Source: Halomonas sp.
GTDB taxonomy: Bacteria > Pseudomonadota > Gammaproteobacteria > Pseudomonadales > Halomonadaceae
DNA length: 64,000 nucleotides
NCBI RefSeq assembly: GCF_029263665.1
Contig: NZ_JAJUFQ010000010.1
Coordinates: 1-64,000 of the forward strand
Direction: 5' to 3'
Below are positions 17,716 to 25,605 of this stretch, piece after piece. The position numbers and the translations under genes are program-made. The number at the start of each line of letters is the position of its first letter. The first letter of the stretch is position 1. The notes below the pieces were generated by a model. That model was not told where the DNA came from. It worked only from the letters and a program-made list of their open reading frames with translations, and searched no databases.

Positions 17716-18375
17716 TTATTGAAGTCCCAGGTGCAGGCCACTGAAGACGTAGTCTGTATCTGCTACATGGGAAATATGACAACCTGCGCAATTCTCAACG
17801 GGACGCAATGCTGCAGTTTCGGGATAAGATGCGCCTTTTTCCTTGGCAGGTCCGAATCCGAAGTAACCCCAGTTGCCGGCAGCATCGGGGAAGCGCTCGG
17901 CGTCTTTCACCATATAGGCAATGCCAAGGTAATAGTTTTCAAAGATGCCTACACCGTGCTCCGTTGAGCAGAGGCCTGTTTTTTTGTCGCAGCTGCCATC
18001 ATCAAGACTTGAAACAGCAAACTCCTTGACGAACTGGGTACCATCGGGCCATTTCCCGGATGCCTTGTATGCCGCGAGGGCGGAGGGCTCGACATAGGTA
18101 TGGGCAAACGAAGCACCTTCGATAGTGCTGCCGTCAAGAATGCTCTTGGAACCGGGCTCCTTGAGGAAGGTGCCCACATGGACCCAGCTACGATACCCTT
18201 CTGGCAATTTCGCTGTCGTGTCATCTACGAACTGTGCTTTAGCCGTTTCCTCTACACTCATGCTGTTCGTAGTATTCACATTGTCCGCTGCTATCGCTGC
18301 ACTAGCGGATGTCAGGCTAAGGCTAGCCAGGAGCAAGGCAAGTCCATTATTGATAGATTTAATGTTGTTCACCAT
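17716..18375 (-). CDS. Cytochrome P460 family protein
   Basis: 219 residues with a signal peptide (cleavage near ASAAIAA/DN, residue ~30) and a C-terminal c-type haem site CAGCH at residues 196-200. GYRSWVHVGTF and the layout of the rest match cytochrome P460, a periplasmic haem protein that oxidises hydroxylamine or nitric oxide in studied members. The ribosome site AAGGA supports the start. A perfect FNR/DNR-type box lies about 390 bases upstream, which would fit control by oxygen or nitric oxide. The substrate in this organism is inference. Confidence 0.83.
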   Translation of the reverse strand: MVNNIKSINNGLALLLASLSLTSASAAIAADNVNTTNSMSVEETAKAQFVDDTTAKLPEGYRSWVHVGTFLKEPGSKSILDGSTIEGASFAHTYVEPSALAAYKASGKWPDGTQFVKEFAVSSLDDGSCDKKTGLCSTEHGVGIFENYYLGIAYMVKDAERFPDAAGNWGYFGFGPAKEKGASYPETAALRPVENCAGCHISHVADTDYVFSGLHLGLQ

Positions 18376-18605
18376 TGTCCGGTCCTTGATTCAGTTTTCT
18401 GAAATCACCATCTTGATGTGGTGTGTATCGAGGTGAAGATTATTGTTTGTGGATAATAAGCAAGAATTTAAGCCAGTTGTTTTCCTGTCTTTTATTCTAG
18501 TGTTGGTGCTTTTCTCATGGGTGGAATTTTTTTGACGGGTAGAACTTTTCATGGATAAAAAATTTCTCAATTAGATCTGTTCTCAATGATATCTGTCATC
18601 AATTA

Positions 18606-18630
18606 GAAGATTCTCCAATTGGAAATCTTC
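18606..18630. promoter_or_regulatory. 25-base near-palindrome (operator candidate)
   Basis: Outer arms GAAGATT and AATCTTC surround the inner self-complementary CCAATTGG. Only two position pairs break the symmetry. It lies 230 bases upstream of cytochrome P460, between it and the FNR-type box. No T-run follows, so an operator is more likely than a terminator. Confidence 0.4.
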
Positions 18631-18761
18631 CTGGACCAGAGTTTACTCAAGTAAGACTTTATCCAAGATCAAGTAAAGATCTTCCCAGTAATATTAATAT
18701 TCCTGCAGGGTGATGTTTTTCATTTGCTTCCCATTAATTGGAAAGCACTTTGACAAATGAA

Positions 18762-18775
18762 TTGATCGGCATCAA
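18762..18775. promoter_or_regulatory. FNR/ANR/DNR-type box
   Basis: TTGATCGGCATCAA is a perfect match to the TTGAT-N4-ATCAA consensus of FNR-family regulators. Counting 41.5 bases towards the cytochrome P460 gene places a transcript start near 18727 and a -10 near 18733-18738 (ATTAAT read on the minus strand), so a class II activated promoter is geometrically possible. The opposite direction shows no -10. Confidence 0.6.
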
Positions 18776-19028
18776 TGGAAAATCTCTTTATGCGGGGTGG
18801 GAATCTTCTGACAAGGTTGTGGTCTTTTTCCTGCCTGGTGTTGAGCGATAAAAATATGTGGCATTTAGGGTTGTGCGGGCGTTATCAAGACGCGATGGCG
18901 GCCTTTCTTGATCGCGTTCGGGATGAGCTTAAATCACCCGCTGAGGCAAGGTGCACACTGTTGGGTGTGTGGGCTATCCAGGTATGGAATGGTGTGTCAG
19001 TGAAGTGTCCAACCGGAGGGGAGTAATG

Positions 19029-19772
19029 TCATCGTTTGCCCTGACTGAGCCATCGAAATGCGCGTTGCAAGAACATACCGGTATGTGAAGTGACTATCTC
19101 GCCATGCGCCATTATCAGACGCTCGGGTTGCCAGTCCAGCATTCGCTGCAGGTGCTCTCGAGCTTCACTCTTGTGAAACATGAAGCTGAGTCGCCAGTCC
19201 AGCGGCATGCTGCCATTGGGGGCAACAACTCCCGCCTTTCTGGCCAGGAAGCGTTTCACCGGTGTCAGGCTTTGCGGAGAGAAGTTTTCGATCAGGTCTG
19301 TGACGATGAGCGAATGCGATTGGCGGTGGAAGAATATGGCCTCGGTCATTAACGGGGAGCCAGTGAACAGCAATTGGTCAATGTCGCGTTCCCAATCGGG
19401 ATCTGGTTCTGGACCGAGTGTGCCTCCGAAATGGAGGTCGTGTCGTTTGCGAATCACCTGTTCAGTGCCGAGGCAGCGGGCGTGAGGATAGACTTCAAGC
19501 CACTGGTCGAGAAAAAGATGATGGAGGTGATTGGGAGCGATCAACCAAGTGACCTTTCCCAATGCATCAAGCTGCTGCTGAAGAGGTTTACTGAGTTCAA
19601 TAGGGCTATGCAGCCATAGCCGGTTACCACTCAGGCGTATCACTACCATGCGGGTGGGAAACGGCAAACCATAAAAGGGGACGGTGCCACCGTCGGCAAC
19701 CCATAGTTCAGGCCCAGGTGAATAAAGGGTAGAAGGGGAGGTATCGTGGCCATCATGTCGCGTTGTGTTCAT
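19029..19772 (-). CDS. DUF4336 family protein (metallo-hydrolase-like)
   Basis: 247 residues, no signal peptide. ELWVADGG and FPTRMVVIRLSGNRLWLHSPI at the N-terminus, APNHLHHLFLDQWLEVYPHA in the middle (a His-rich N-x-H-H-x4-W segment), and RLIMAHGEIV near the end. This layout is that of DUF4336, which looks like a reduced metallo-beta-lactamase fold; a catalytic function is not established. It stands alone between the cytochrome upstream region and a terminator-bounded ychF, so context gives no pathway. Confidence 0.72.
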   Translation of the reverse strand: MNTTRHDGHDTSPSTLYSPGPELWVADGGTVPFYGLPFPTRMVVIRLSGNRLWLHSPIELSKPLQQQLDALGKVTWLIAPNHLHHLFLDQWLEVYPHARCLGTEQVIRKRHDLHFGGTLGPEPDPDWERDIDQLLFTGSPLMTEAIFFHRQSHSLIVTDLIENFSPQSLTPVKRFLARKAGVVAPNGSMPLDWRLSFMFHKSEAREHLQRMLDWQPERLIMAHGEIVTSHTGMFLQRAFRWLSQGKR

Positions 19773-19911
19773 CGTGGCGATCCTTGATCGTGGGTTTTCC
19801 TTCTTTCCCTATCTTACCCTTGCTCTTTTGGGTTGATCTTTCCCGTCATGTTGTCTGATGCATCACTAGATGGCACTGGTTCGGGCGTGAGAGGCCAGGC
19901 CATGAAAAGTA

Positions 19912-19945
19912 AAAAGCCCCTGATGGTGATGCATCAAGGGCTTTT
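19912..19945 (-). terminator. Intrinsic terminator after ychF
   Basis: Stem AAAAGCCC-c-TGATG paired with CATCA-a-GGGCTTTT around a 6-base loop; T-run on the minus strand. Ends the ychF transcript. Confidence 0.8.
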
Positions 19946-19976
19946 GGGTATGAACGCTTGGGTTCAGGCTTTGCGC

Positions 19977-21068
19977 TTAGACGTTGAAGCGGAAGTGGAT
20001 GACGTCGCCATCCTTGACGATGTATTCCTTGCCCTCCAGGCGCCACTTACCGGCATCCTTGGCGCCTTGCTCGCCATTGTAGGCAATGAAATCGTCATAG
20101 GAGATGACTTCTGCACGGATGAAGCCTTTCTGGAAATCGGTGTGGATGACGCCGGCGGCCTCGGGGGCGGTGGCGCCAACCTTGACGGTCCAGGCACGAA
20201 CTTCCTTCACACCCGCAGTAAAGTAGGTCTGCAGGCCAAGCAGGGCATAGCCGGCGCGGATGACACGATCCAGGCCGGGTTCTTCCATGCCCATTTCGCC
20301 GAGGAACATCGCGCGTTCCTCATCGTCGAGTTCGGCGATTTCGGCTTCAAGCTGGTTGCACACAGGTACGACGACTGCGCCTTCCGCCTCAGCGATCTCG
20401 CGTACGATATCGAGGTACGGGTTGTTGTCGAAGCCGTCTTCATTGACATTGGCAATGTACATGGTCGGCTTTAGTGTCAGAAAGCCAAAGCTCTTGACCT
20501 GTAGTTGCTCTTCCGGAGACAGGCCGAAGCTGCGCAGGGGCTGGCCTTCGGCGAGGTGTGGCTGGATACGATCGAGGATCGCCTTTGTGGCAATCGCTTC
20601 CTTGTCGCCCCCCTTGACGACGCGAACCAGGCGCTGAATGGCGCGGTCCACGGTGTCGAGGTCCGCCAGGGCCAGTTCCAGGTTAATGGTCTCGATATCT
20701 GCACGGGGATCGACCTGGTTGGCGACATGGATAACGTTATCGTTATCGAAGCAACGTACCACGTGAGCGATGGCCTGAGTTTCCCGGATATTGGCCAGGA
20801 ACTGGTTGCCAAGGCCTTCACCTTTGGAAGCACCTGCCACGAGGCCAGCGATATCGACGAATTCCATGGTGGTGGGCAATACCCGTTCTGGCTTGACGAT
20901 TTCCGCCAGTTTGTCGAGACGTGGATCGGGCATGGGCACGATGCCGACGTTGGGCTCGATGGTGCAGAAAGGGAAGTTCGCGGCGTCGATGCCGGACTTG
21001 GTCAGGGCGTTGAACAGGGTGGACTTGCCGACGTTGGGCAAACCCACAATGCCGCAATTGAATCCCAT
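19977..21068 (-). CDS. ychF: Redox-regulated ATPase YchF (Obg family)
   Basis: 363 residues, full length. G1 motif GLPNVGKST at residues 9-17, [20 protein letters not shown] as the G3/switch region, and a C-terminal TGS domain ending in [11 protein letters not shown]. YchF prefers ATP over GTP and associates with ribosomes, with links to oxidative-stress response. It lies directly downstream of pth on the same strand, the usual gammaproteobacterial order. Confidence 0.96.
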   Translation of the reverse strand: MGFNCGIVGLPNVGKSTLFNALTKSGIDAANFPFCTIEPNVGIVPMPDPRLDKLAEIVKPERVLPTTMEFVDIAGLVAGASKGEGLGNQFLANIRETQAIAHVVRCFDNDNVIHVANQVDPRADIETINLELALADLDTVDRAIQRLVRVVKGGDKEAIATKAILDRIQPHLAEGQPLRSFGLSPEEQLQVKSFGFLTLKPTMYIANVNEDGFDNNPYLDIVREIAEAEGAVVVPVCNQLEAEIAELDDEERAMFLGEMGMEEPGLDRVIRAGYALLGLQTYFTAGVKEVRAWTVKVGATAPEAAGVIHTDFQKGFIRAEVISYDDFIAYNGEQGAKDAGKWRLEGKEYIVKDGDVIHFRFNV

Positions 21069-21159
21069 GGATATGTATCCTGAAAATGATGAATAAGTCT
21101 GGGGCGTGATTCTACCTGCCGGCTGTCAGACCGAGAAGAGGTTTAAGCCGAGAGAAGAC

Positions 21160-21744
21160 CTATGCCGAAAAACTGTGAAGACGGTTCATGGCCTTGGCCC
21201 AGTCGCCTGCCAACGCTTGGGGCAGGGTGGCAAGGCATTCTTCGAGGGCTTGGTCGATGGTATCCCGTTCGTTCTTGCCAGGGCGGCCCAGTACGTAGTT
21301 GACCACCATGCCGGCATGGCCAGGATGGCCAATGCCAATGCGCGCGCGATGAAAGGACTTGTCGTTGCCCAAGGCGCTGATGATGTCGCGCAGGCCGTTG
21401 TGTCCGCCATGGCCGCCTCCTTGCTTATAGCGGGCAGTGCCCGGGGGCAGGTCGAGTTCATCATGGGCGACAAGCATTTCATTCGGGGCAATCTTGTAGA
21501 ACTTGGCCAGGGCTGCTACCGCACCGCCAGAGCGGTTCATGTAGGTGGTGGGGATGAGCAGGTGCAGGTCCTGTCCGTCGATGACCGCCTTGGCATACAG
21601 GCCGAGAAACTTTTTCTCCGGGCGAAGGCTGACGCCGGCCTGACGAGCGACTTCCTCTATCAGCCAGGCTCCCGCATTGTGGCGGGTTGCTGCGTACTCT
21701 TCTCCTGGGTTGGCCAAGCCAATCAGGGCCTTGATCCTGGTCAT
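21160..21744 (-). CDS. pth: Peptidyl-tRNA hydrolase
   Basis: 194 residues from the Met at 21744 (GGGAGA ribosome site); a longer frame upstream is open but not conserved in type. IGLANPGEEYAATRHNAGAW holds the conserved N-terminal block with the catalytic His about residue 20, and LDLPPGTARYKQGGGHGGHNGLRDI is the second family block. It frees tRNA from peptidyl-tRNAs that drop off ribosomes. Between rplY and ychF as in Pseudomonas and relatives. Confidence 0.95.
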   Translation of the reverse strand: MTRIKALIGLANPGEEYAATRHNAGAWLIEEVARQAGVSLRPEKKFLGLYAKAVIDGQDLHLLIPTTYMNRSGGAVAALAKFYKIAPNEMLVAHDELDLPPGTARYKQGGGHGGHNGLRDIISALGNDKSFHRARIGIGHPGHAGMVVNYVLGRPGKNERDTIDQALEECLATLPQALAGDWAKAMNRLHSFSA

Positions 21745-21903
21745 CGAGACATCTCCCATCAATGAAAATGAGCACTTTGCCCAGAACCCAGGATACTGTG
21801 CGGGTAGTGCCTGCGTTCGACTGTCCGCTGGCCCCTCGAACAGGTCCTTGGAAATGCTGGGCAAAGGACTCTATCGGCTCAAGAAAGCATCACTCCAACG
21901 CAT

Positions 21904-21943
21904 CATTGCACAAAGCGCCATTGCACAAAGCGCCATTGCAAAG
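21904..21943. repeat. 15-bp tandem repeat
   Basis: Two exact 15-base units (CATTGCACAAAGCGC) and a partial third, between pth and the rplY terminator. Non-coding. Confidence 0.7.
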
Positions 21944-21947
21944 CAAA

Positions 21948-21967
21948 GGGGCCACCGTGGTGGCCCC
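21948..21967 (-). terminator. Intrinsic terminator after rplY
   Basis: 9-bp perfect stem (21948-21956 with 21959-21967), followed on the minus strand by a T-rich stretch. Ends the rplY message. Confidence 0.75.
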
Positions 21968-21988
21968 TCCAGGAAAAAGACGGCGCGA

Positions 21989-22645
21989 TTACTCGGCGCT
22001 TTCTTCACCTTTGCCTTCTTCGCTGCTGGCTTCGCCAGCTTCACCGTCTTCAGCTTCGCCAGCGACCTTGGCCTTGGTGACGTTGGCGATGGCCTGGTCA
22101 TGGTCTTCACCATGGGTCAGCTCAACGATGGTCACACCAGCCGGTACCTTGATGTCGGACAGGTGCAGGGCAGCGCCCAGCTCCAGGCCGGAGATATCAG
22201 CTTCGAGGTAATCGGGCAGGTCCTTCGGCAGACAGCTGATCTCGACTTCGGTGGCCAACTGGTGGAGTTCGCCGTCCTGTTCCTTGATCGCCTTGGAATC
22301 ATCCTGGCCCACGATGTGCAGCGGGACGCGCATGGTGATTTCGTGAGTGGCGTCGACGCGCAGGAAGTCAGCGTGGGTTACCAACGGCTTGTAGGGGTGA
22401 CGCTGCAGGTCGCGAAGCACGACTTGCTGAGTCTTGCCTTCTACGCTCAGGGTAATGACGGAGGAGAAGAACGCCTCGTCTTCCAGAGCCTTGTAGAAAG
22501 CGGACTTGTCCACAGCGATGGACTGGGGAGCCTCGGTACCACCGTAGATGATGGCCGGGACTTGCTGGTTCGCACGACGCAGGCGGCGGCTCGCACCTTT
22601 CCCCAGGTCGTTACGAACGCTGGCTGTGAGGTTGTAATCGGACAT
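21989..22645 (-). CDS. rplY: 50S ribosomal protein L25/general stress protein Ctc
   Basis: 218 residues, the long Ctc form. The N-terminal L25 domain (residues ~1-95, [19 protein letters not shown]... AIIYGG) binds 5S rRNA. A C-terminal beta domain follows ([16 protein letters not shown]), then a highly acidic, low-complexity tail of about 25 residues rich in Glu/Gly/Ala. It sits between prs and pth on the minus strand in the standard order. Confidence 0.95.
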   Translation of the reverse strand: MSDYNLTASVRNDLGKGASRRLRRANQQVPAIIYGGTEAPQSIAVDKSAFYKALEDEAFFSSVITLSVEGKTQQVVLRDLQRHPYKPLVTHADFLRVDATHEITMRVPLHIVGQDDSKAIKEQDGELHQLATEVEISCLPKDLPDYLEADISGLELGAALHLSDIKVPAGVTIVELTHGEDHDQAIANVTKAKVAGEAEDGEAGEASSEEGKGEESAE

Positions 22646-22815
22646 GAAATTGCCTCTTGGCTAACAAAAGCACGGCAAAATGCCGGTGCTTTCAAGTCAG
22701 GAAGTCACCAGGGCCCGCGACCAGACATCTGGTGGTTCCATATAACCCCAGGCGGACCTGGGGTGCTTACCGGCGCAATGTAACGTTTTTCCCGAAGAGC
22801 TGTGCTCCTCTGGGA

Positions 22816-23757
22816 TCAGTGGAACATCGCGCTGACGGATTCTTCGTTGCTGACACGACGGATCGCTTCGGCGATCAGGCCAGACACGCTGAGCTGGCGG
22901 ATACGCCCACTGCGGCGAGCTTCGTCAGACAGCGGAATAGTGTCAGTGACGACCACTTCGTCCAGTACGGAGTTGGTGATGTTGTCCACCGCCGGACCAG
23001 ACAGAATCGGGTGAGTGGCGTAGGCCACCACACGCTTGGCGCCGTGCTCCTTGAGCGCTTCGCCAGCCTTGCACAGGGTGCCGGCAGTATCGATCATGTC
23101 GTCTACCACCACGCAGGTGCGGTCCTGGATATCGCCGATGATATGCATCACCTGGGCCTGGTTGGCCTGGGGGCGACGCTTATCGATGATGGCGAGATCC
23201 ACGTTGAGTTGCTTGGCAATGGCTCGGGCACGAACCACGCCGCCAACGTCTGGTGATACCACGACCAGATCGTCGTAATTCTGACGCTCGATGTCATCAA
23301 GCAGGATCGGTGAGCCATAGACGTTATCTACCGGCACATCGAAGAAACCCTGGATCTGATCAGCATGCAGGTCCATGGTCATGACGCGATCGACACCTGC
23401 CTTGACCATCATGTCGGCAACGATCTTGGCGGAAATCGGTACGCGAGCAGAGCGTACACGACGGTCCTGGCGAGCGTAACCGAAGTAGGGAACCACCGCT
23501 GTGATGCGGGTCGCAGAAGCGCGACGCAGGGCATCAACCATCAGGATCAGTTCCAGCAGGTTGTCATTGGTCGGTGCACAGGTGGACTGCAGGACGAAGA
23601 CGTCCTTGCCGCGCACGTTCTCGTTGATCTCTACCGCGATTTCGCCGTCGCTGAATTGACCGACCGTAGCGTTGCCCAGTCTGCTATCCAGGCTCTCGGC
23701 GACCTTTCGGGCGAGTTCGGGGTTGGCATTCCCGGCGAAAACCATCAATTTTGACAC
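22816..23757 (-). CDS. prs: Ribose-phosphate pyrophosphokinase
   Basis: 313 residues, full length for class I PRPP synthetases. Motifs: [17 protein letters not shown] (~128-144), [13 protein letters not shown], and the PRPP-binding [16 protein letters not shown]. It makes PRPP from ribose 5-phosphate and ATP for nucleotide, His and Trp synthesis. The next gene upstream is tRNA-Gln. A hairpin at 22745-22764 after the stop lacks a T-run. Confidence 0.97.
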   Translation of the reverse strand: MSKLMVFAGNANPELARKVAESLDSRLGNATVGQFSDGEIAVEINENVRGKDVFVLQSTCAPTNDNLLELILMVDALRRASATRITAVVPYFGYARQDRRVRSARVPISAKIVADMMVKAGVDRVMTMDLHADQIQGFFDVPVDNVYGSPILLDDIERQNYDDLVVVSPDVGGVVRARAIAKQLNVDLAIIDKRRPQANQAQVMHIIGDIQDRTCVVVDDMIDTAGTLCKAGEALKEHGAKRVVAYATHPILSGPAVDNITNSVLDEVVVTDTIPLSDEARRSGRIRQLSVSGLIAEAIRRVSNEESVSAMFH

Positions 23758-23815
23758 GCGCAGCCACCTTTGCTGTGTTGATCTTCGGAGTGGGCTAAAG
23801 GGCCCAGAAGAAAGT

Positions 23816-23890
23816 TGGCTGGGGTAGGAGGATTCGAACCTCCGAATGCCGATACCAAAAACCGGTGCCTTACCACTTGGCGATACCCCA
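23816..23890 (-). tRNA. tRNA-Gln (TTG anticodon)
   Basis: Read on the minus strand this is a full 75-base cloverleaf with the CCA end encoded (23816-23818). The acceptor arm TGGGGTA pairs with TACCCCA; the anticodon stem CCGGT/ATCGG encloses the loop TTTTGGT with anticodon TTG; the T arm carries GGTTCGAATCC. A tRNA-Gln between ispE and prs is a common gammaproteobacterial arrangement. Confidence 0.96.
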
Positions 23891-23965
23891 GCAATGACGC
23901 CGTTGCGCTAGTTTTCATCCATATGGAGCAAGCCTCTATGATAGACAATGCATATATGGACAGTA

Positions 23966-24895
23966 CTAGGCATTCAGGGCGTCCAAGAGAGGAGAACGAT
24001 TAAGACCCTGCGCGATGAAAGCATGCCAGCCGGGATGGGCTGCTTCGAGCTCGCTCATCAAGCGTCGGGCTCCAGTCTCACTGCCTAGAGTGGCAAAAAC
24101 ACAAGCACCGGTACCCGTCAACATGGACGGCGCCCGGGCATTCAGCCACTCCAGAGCATGGGCCACTTCAGGATAACGCTGCCTGACAGTTGGCTCGCAA
24201 TCATTGCGCCAGTTCGACGCTCCCCCCTTGAGTGCGCGCGCCATGGTAATAGGGGGGCTGTCTCGTGTCAATTCTGGAGCATTGAATACTTCAGGTGTCG
24301 AGACAGATATTCCGGGGTGAACAACCACGAACCAAGGGGAGTCCAGTTCCACTGGGGTCAGGTGTTCACCAATGCCTTCAGCCCAGGCTGCATGTCCGTG
24401 GACGAACACGGGAACATCGGCGCCCAGCACCAGCCCCAGCTCGGCCAGCTTTTCATTGGAAAGTCCCAGGTGCCAAAGGGCATTGAGCCCTGCCAGGGTA
24501 GAGGCGGCATCGCTGCTGCCTCCGCCGAGGCCGCCTCCCATGGGAAGCCGCTTGTCCACACGGATCGTCACTCCCTGGCGCGAGCCGGAGACCCTCTGCA
24601 GCAGGGCGGCAGCGCGATAGACAAGGTTGTCTTGCGGCTCGACGCCCTCGAGGTCTCCGTGCAGCACGATGCTGTCATCGTTACGCAGGCAGAAATGCAG
24701 CCTGTCACCATGGTCGAGGAACTGAAACAGGGTCTGCAACTCATGATAGCCGTCGTCCCGGCGCCCGATGATATGCAGCATCCTGTTCAGCTTTGCTGGG
24801 GCTGGCAGGGTGAAGCCATCGACATCGGGCTGGCCAGGCAATATAGCGTCTGACTCATCCTTTCCTGGTGCGGTGGCATGTACAGGCGTGGACAT
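23966..24895 (-). CDS. ispE: 4-diphosphocytidyl-2-C-methyl-D-erythritol kinase
   Basis: 309 residues from the Met at 24895; an extension to 24958 would overlap lolB and is not adopted. Residues up to ~25 are a variable leader, then LPAPAKLNRMLHIIGRRDDGYHEL is the conserved IspE start and LPMGGGLGGGSSDAAS (~110) is the GHMP-kinase ATP loop. It phosphorylates CDP-methylerythritol in the non-mevalonate isoprenoid pathway. Four bases separate it from the lolB stop, so the pair is coupled. Confidence 0.95.
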   Translation of the reverse strand: MSTPVHATAPGKDESDAILPGQPDVDGFTLPAPAKLNRMLHIIGRRDDGYHELQTLFQFLDHGDRLHFCLRNDDSIVLHGDLEGVEPQDNLVYRAAALLQRVSGSRQGVTIRVDKRLPMGGGLGGGSSDAASTLAGLNALWHLGLSNEKLAELGLVLGADVPVFVHGHAAWAEGIGEHLTPVELDSPWFVVVHPGISVSTPEVFNAPELTRDSPPITMARALKGGASNWRNDCEPTVRQRYPEVAHALEWLNARAPSMLTGTGACVFATLGSETGARRLMSELEAAHPGWHAFIAQGLNRSPLLDALNA

Positions 24896-24899
24896 GGAC

Positions 24900-25520
24900 T
24901 TACTCGCCGCCTTCGCCTGCTTGCCATTGATTGACCACCAGGGTGGCTCGAATGTCACCGTAGGTCATGACCATGCGATTAGGCAGCCAGACGCCATCCA
25001 CATTCATCCAGCCACGGTAATCGATCTTCCATCCATCCTGAGACAGCGTGGCGGGGAAGCCAAGGTTGTCCTCGGTGGAAGTATGAGGCTGTCCTTCCAC
25101 GGGCAGGCCACGAACCCATGTTGTCAGTTGGGATACCGGCAATGACCAGCCAAGTCGCTGTTCCATCAAGGCTTCCGGCGTTTCGGCCTCGAAACGGCCT
25201 TCGCTGTTGGTCAATGAGAAGCGACCCTCGCGTCCTTCCAGAGTGCTGCGACCGGCACCAAGCGGGCCCGTGACGAGCAAACGGTAATAATAAGGTGTCT
25301 GCAGCCAGTCGAGGTTGGCGCTATTGGTTTCTTCGGGCGTTCGCAGACCCACCTTTCCGGTCAAGGTCCAGGAGTCGAAAGCCTTGACCTCCGTCATTTG
25401 CTGTTCCCACTGGCCGGCAGTGCGTTCAGTGGCAGCCTTGTCGGTCGCGGCTGGTGCGGCACAGCCTGCGAGCACGGAGATACACAGGGCAGCAGCAGAA
25501 AGTCGTAGCGTCTTGATCAT
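24900..25520 (-). CDS. lolB: Outer-membrane lipoprotein LolB
   Basis: 206 residues. Lipoprotein signal with lipobox LAGC (Cys at residue 19). SWTLTGKVGLRTPEETNSANLDWLQ and the YYRLLVTGPLGAG segment fit LolB, which receives lipoproteins from LolA and inserts them into the outer membrane. Standard location upstream of ispE. Confidence 0.93.
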   Translation of the reverse strand: MIKTLRLSAAALCISVLAGCAAPAATDKAATERTAGQWEQQMTEVKAFDSWTLTGKVGLRTPEETNSANLDWLQTPYYYRLLVTGPLGAGRSTLEGREGRFSLTNSEGRFEAETPEALMEQRLGWSLPVSQLTTWVRGLPVEGQPHTSTEDNLGFPATLSQDGWKIDYRGWMNVDGVWLPNRMVMTYGDIRATLVVNQWQAGEGGE

Positions 25521-25605
25521 GTCACAATCCTTGTCAGTCAGGCCGAGCAGCTATTAATAGCGGCTGTTGCATGCAGAGCAGCTATATATCAGGAATGATG
25601 GTCGC

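Larger units (their letters stand above)
18376..19028. other. AT-rich regulatory region upstream of cytochrome P460
   Basis: 653 bases without a credible gene; a short + frame at 18775-19026 shows no recognisable features. It contains an FNR/DNR-type box (18762-18775), a 25-base near-perfect dyad (18606-18630) and a small dyad TTCAG-n4-CTGAA at 18390-18403 near the cytochrome start. AT content is clearly above that of the neighbouring genes. Probably a long regulatory leader, or it may hide a small RNA. Confidence 0.5.

Noticed and set aside
18775..19026. 83-residue frame on the plus strand
   Set aside because: No ribosome site, starts at the FNR-type box and shows no domain; the region is better read as regulatory.
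22745..22764. Hairpin after prs as an intrinsic terminator
   Set aside because: 8-bp stem but no T-run on the minus strand; too weak to list.
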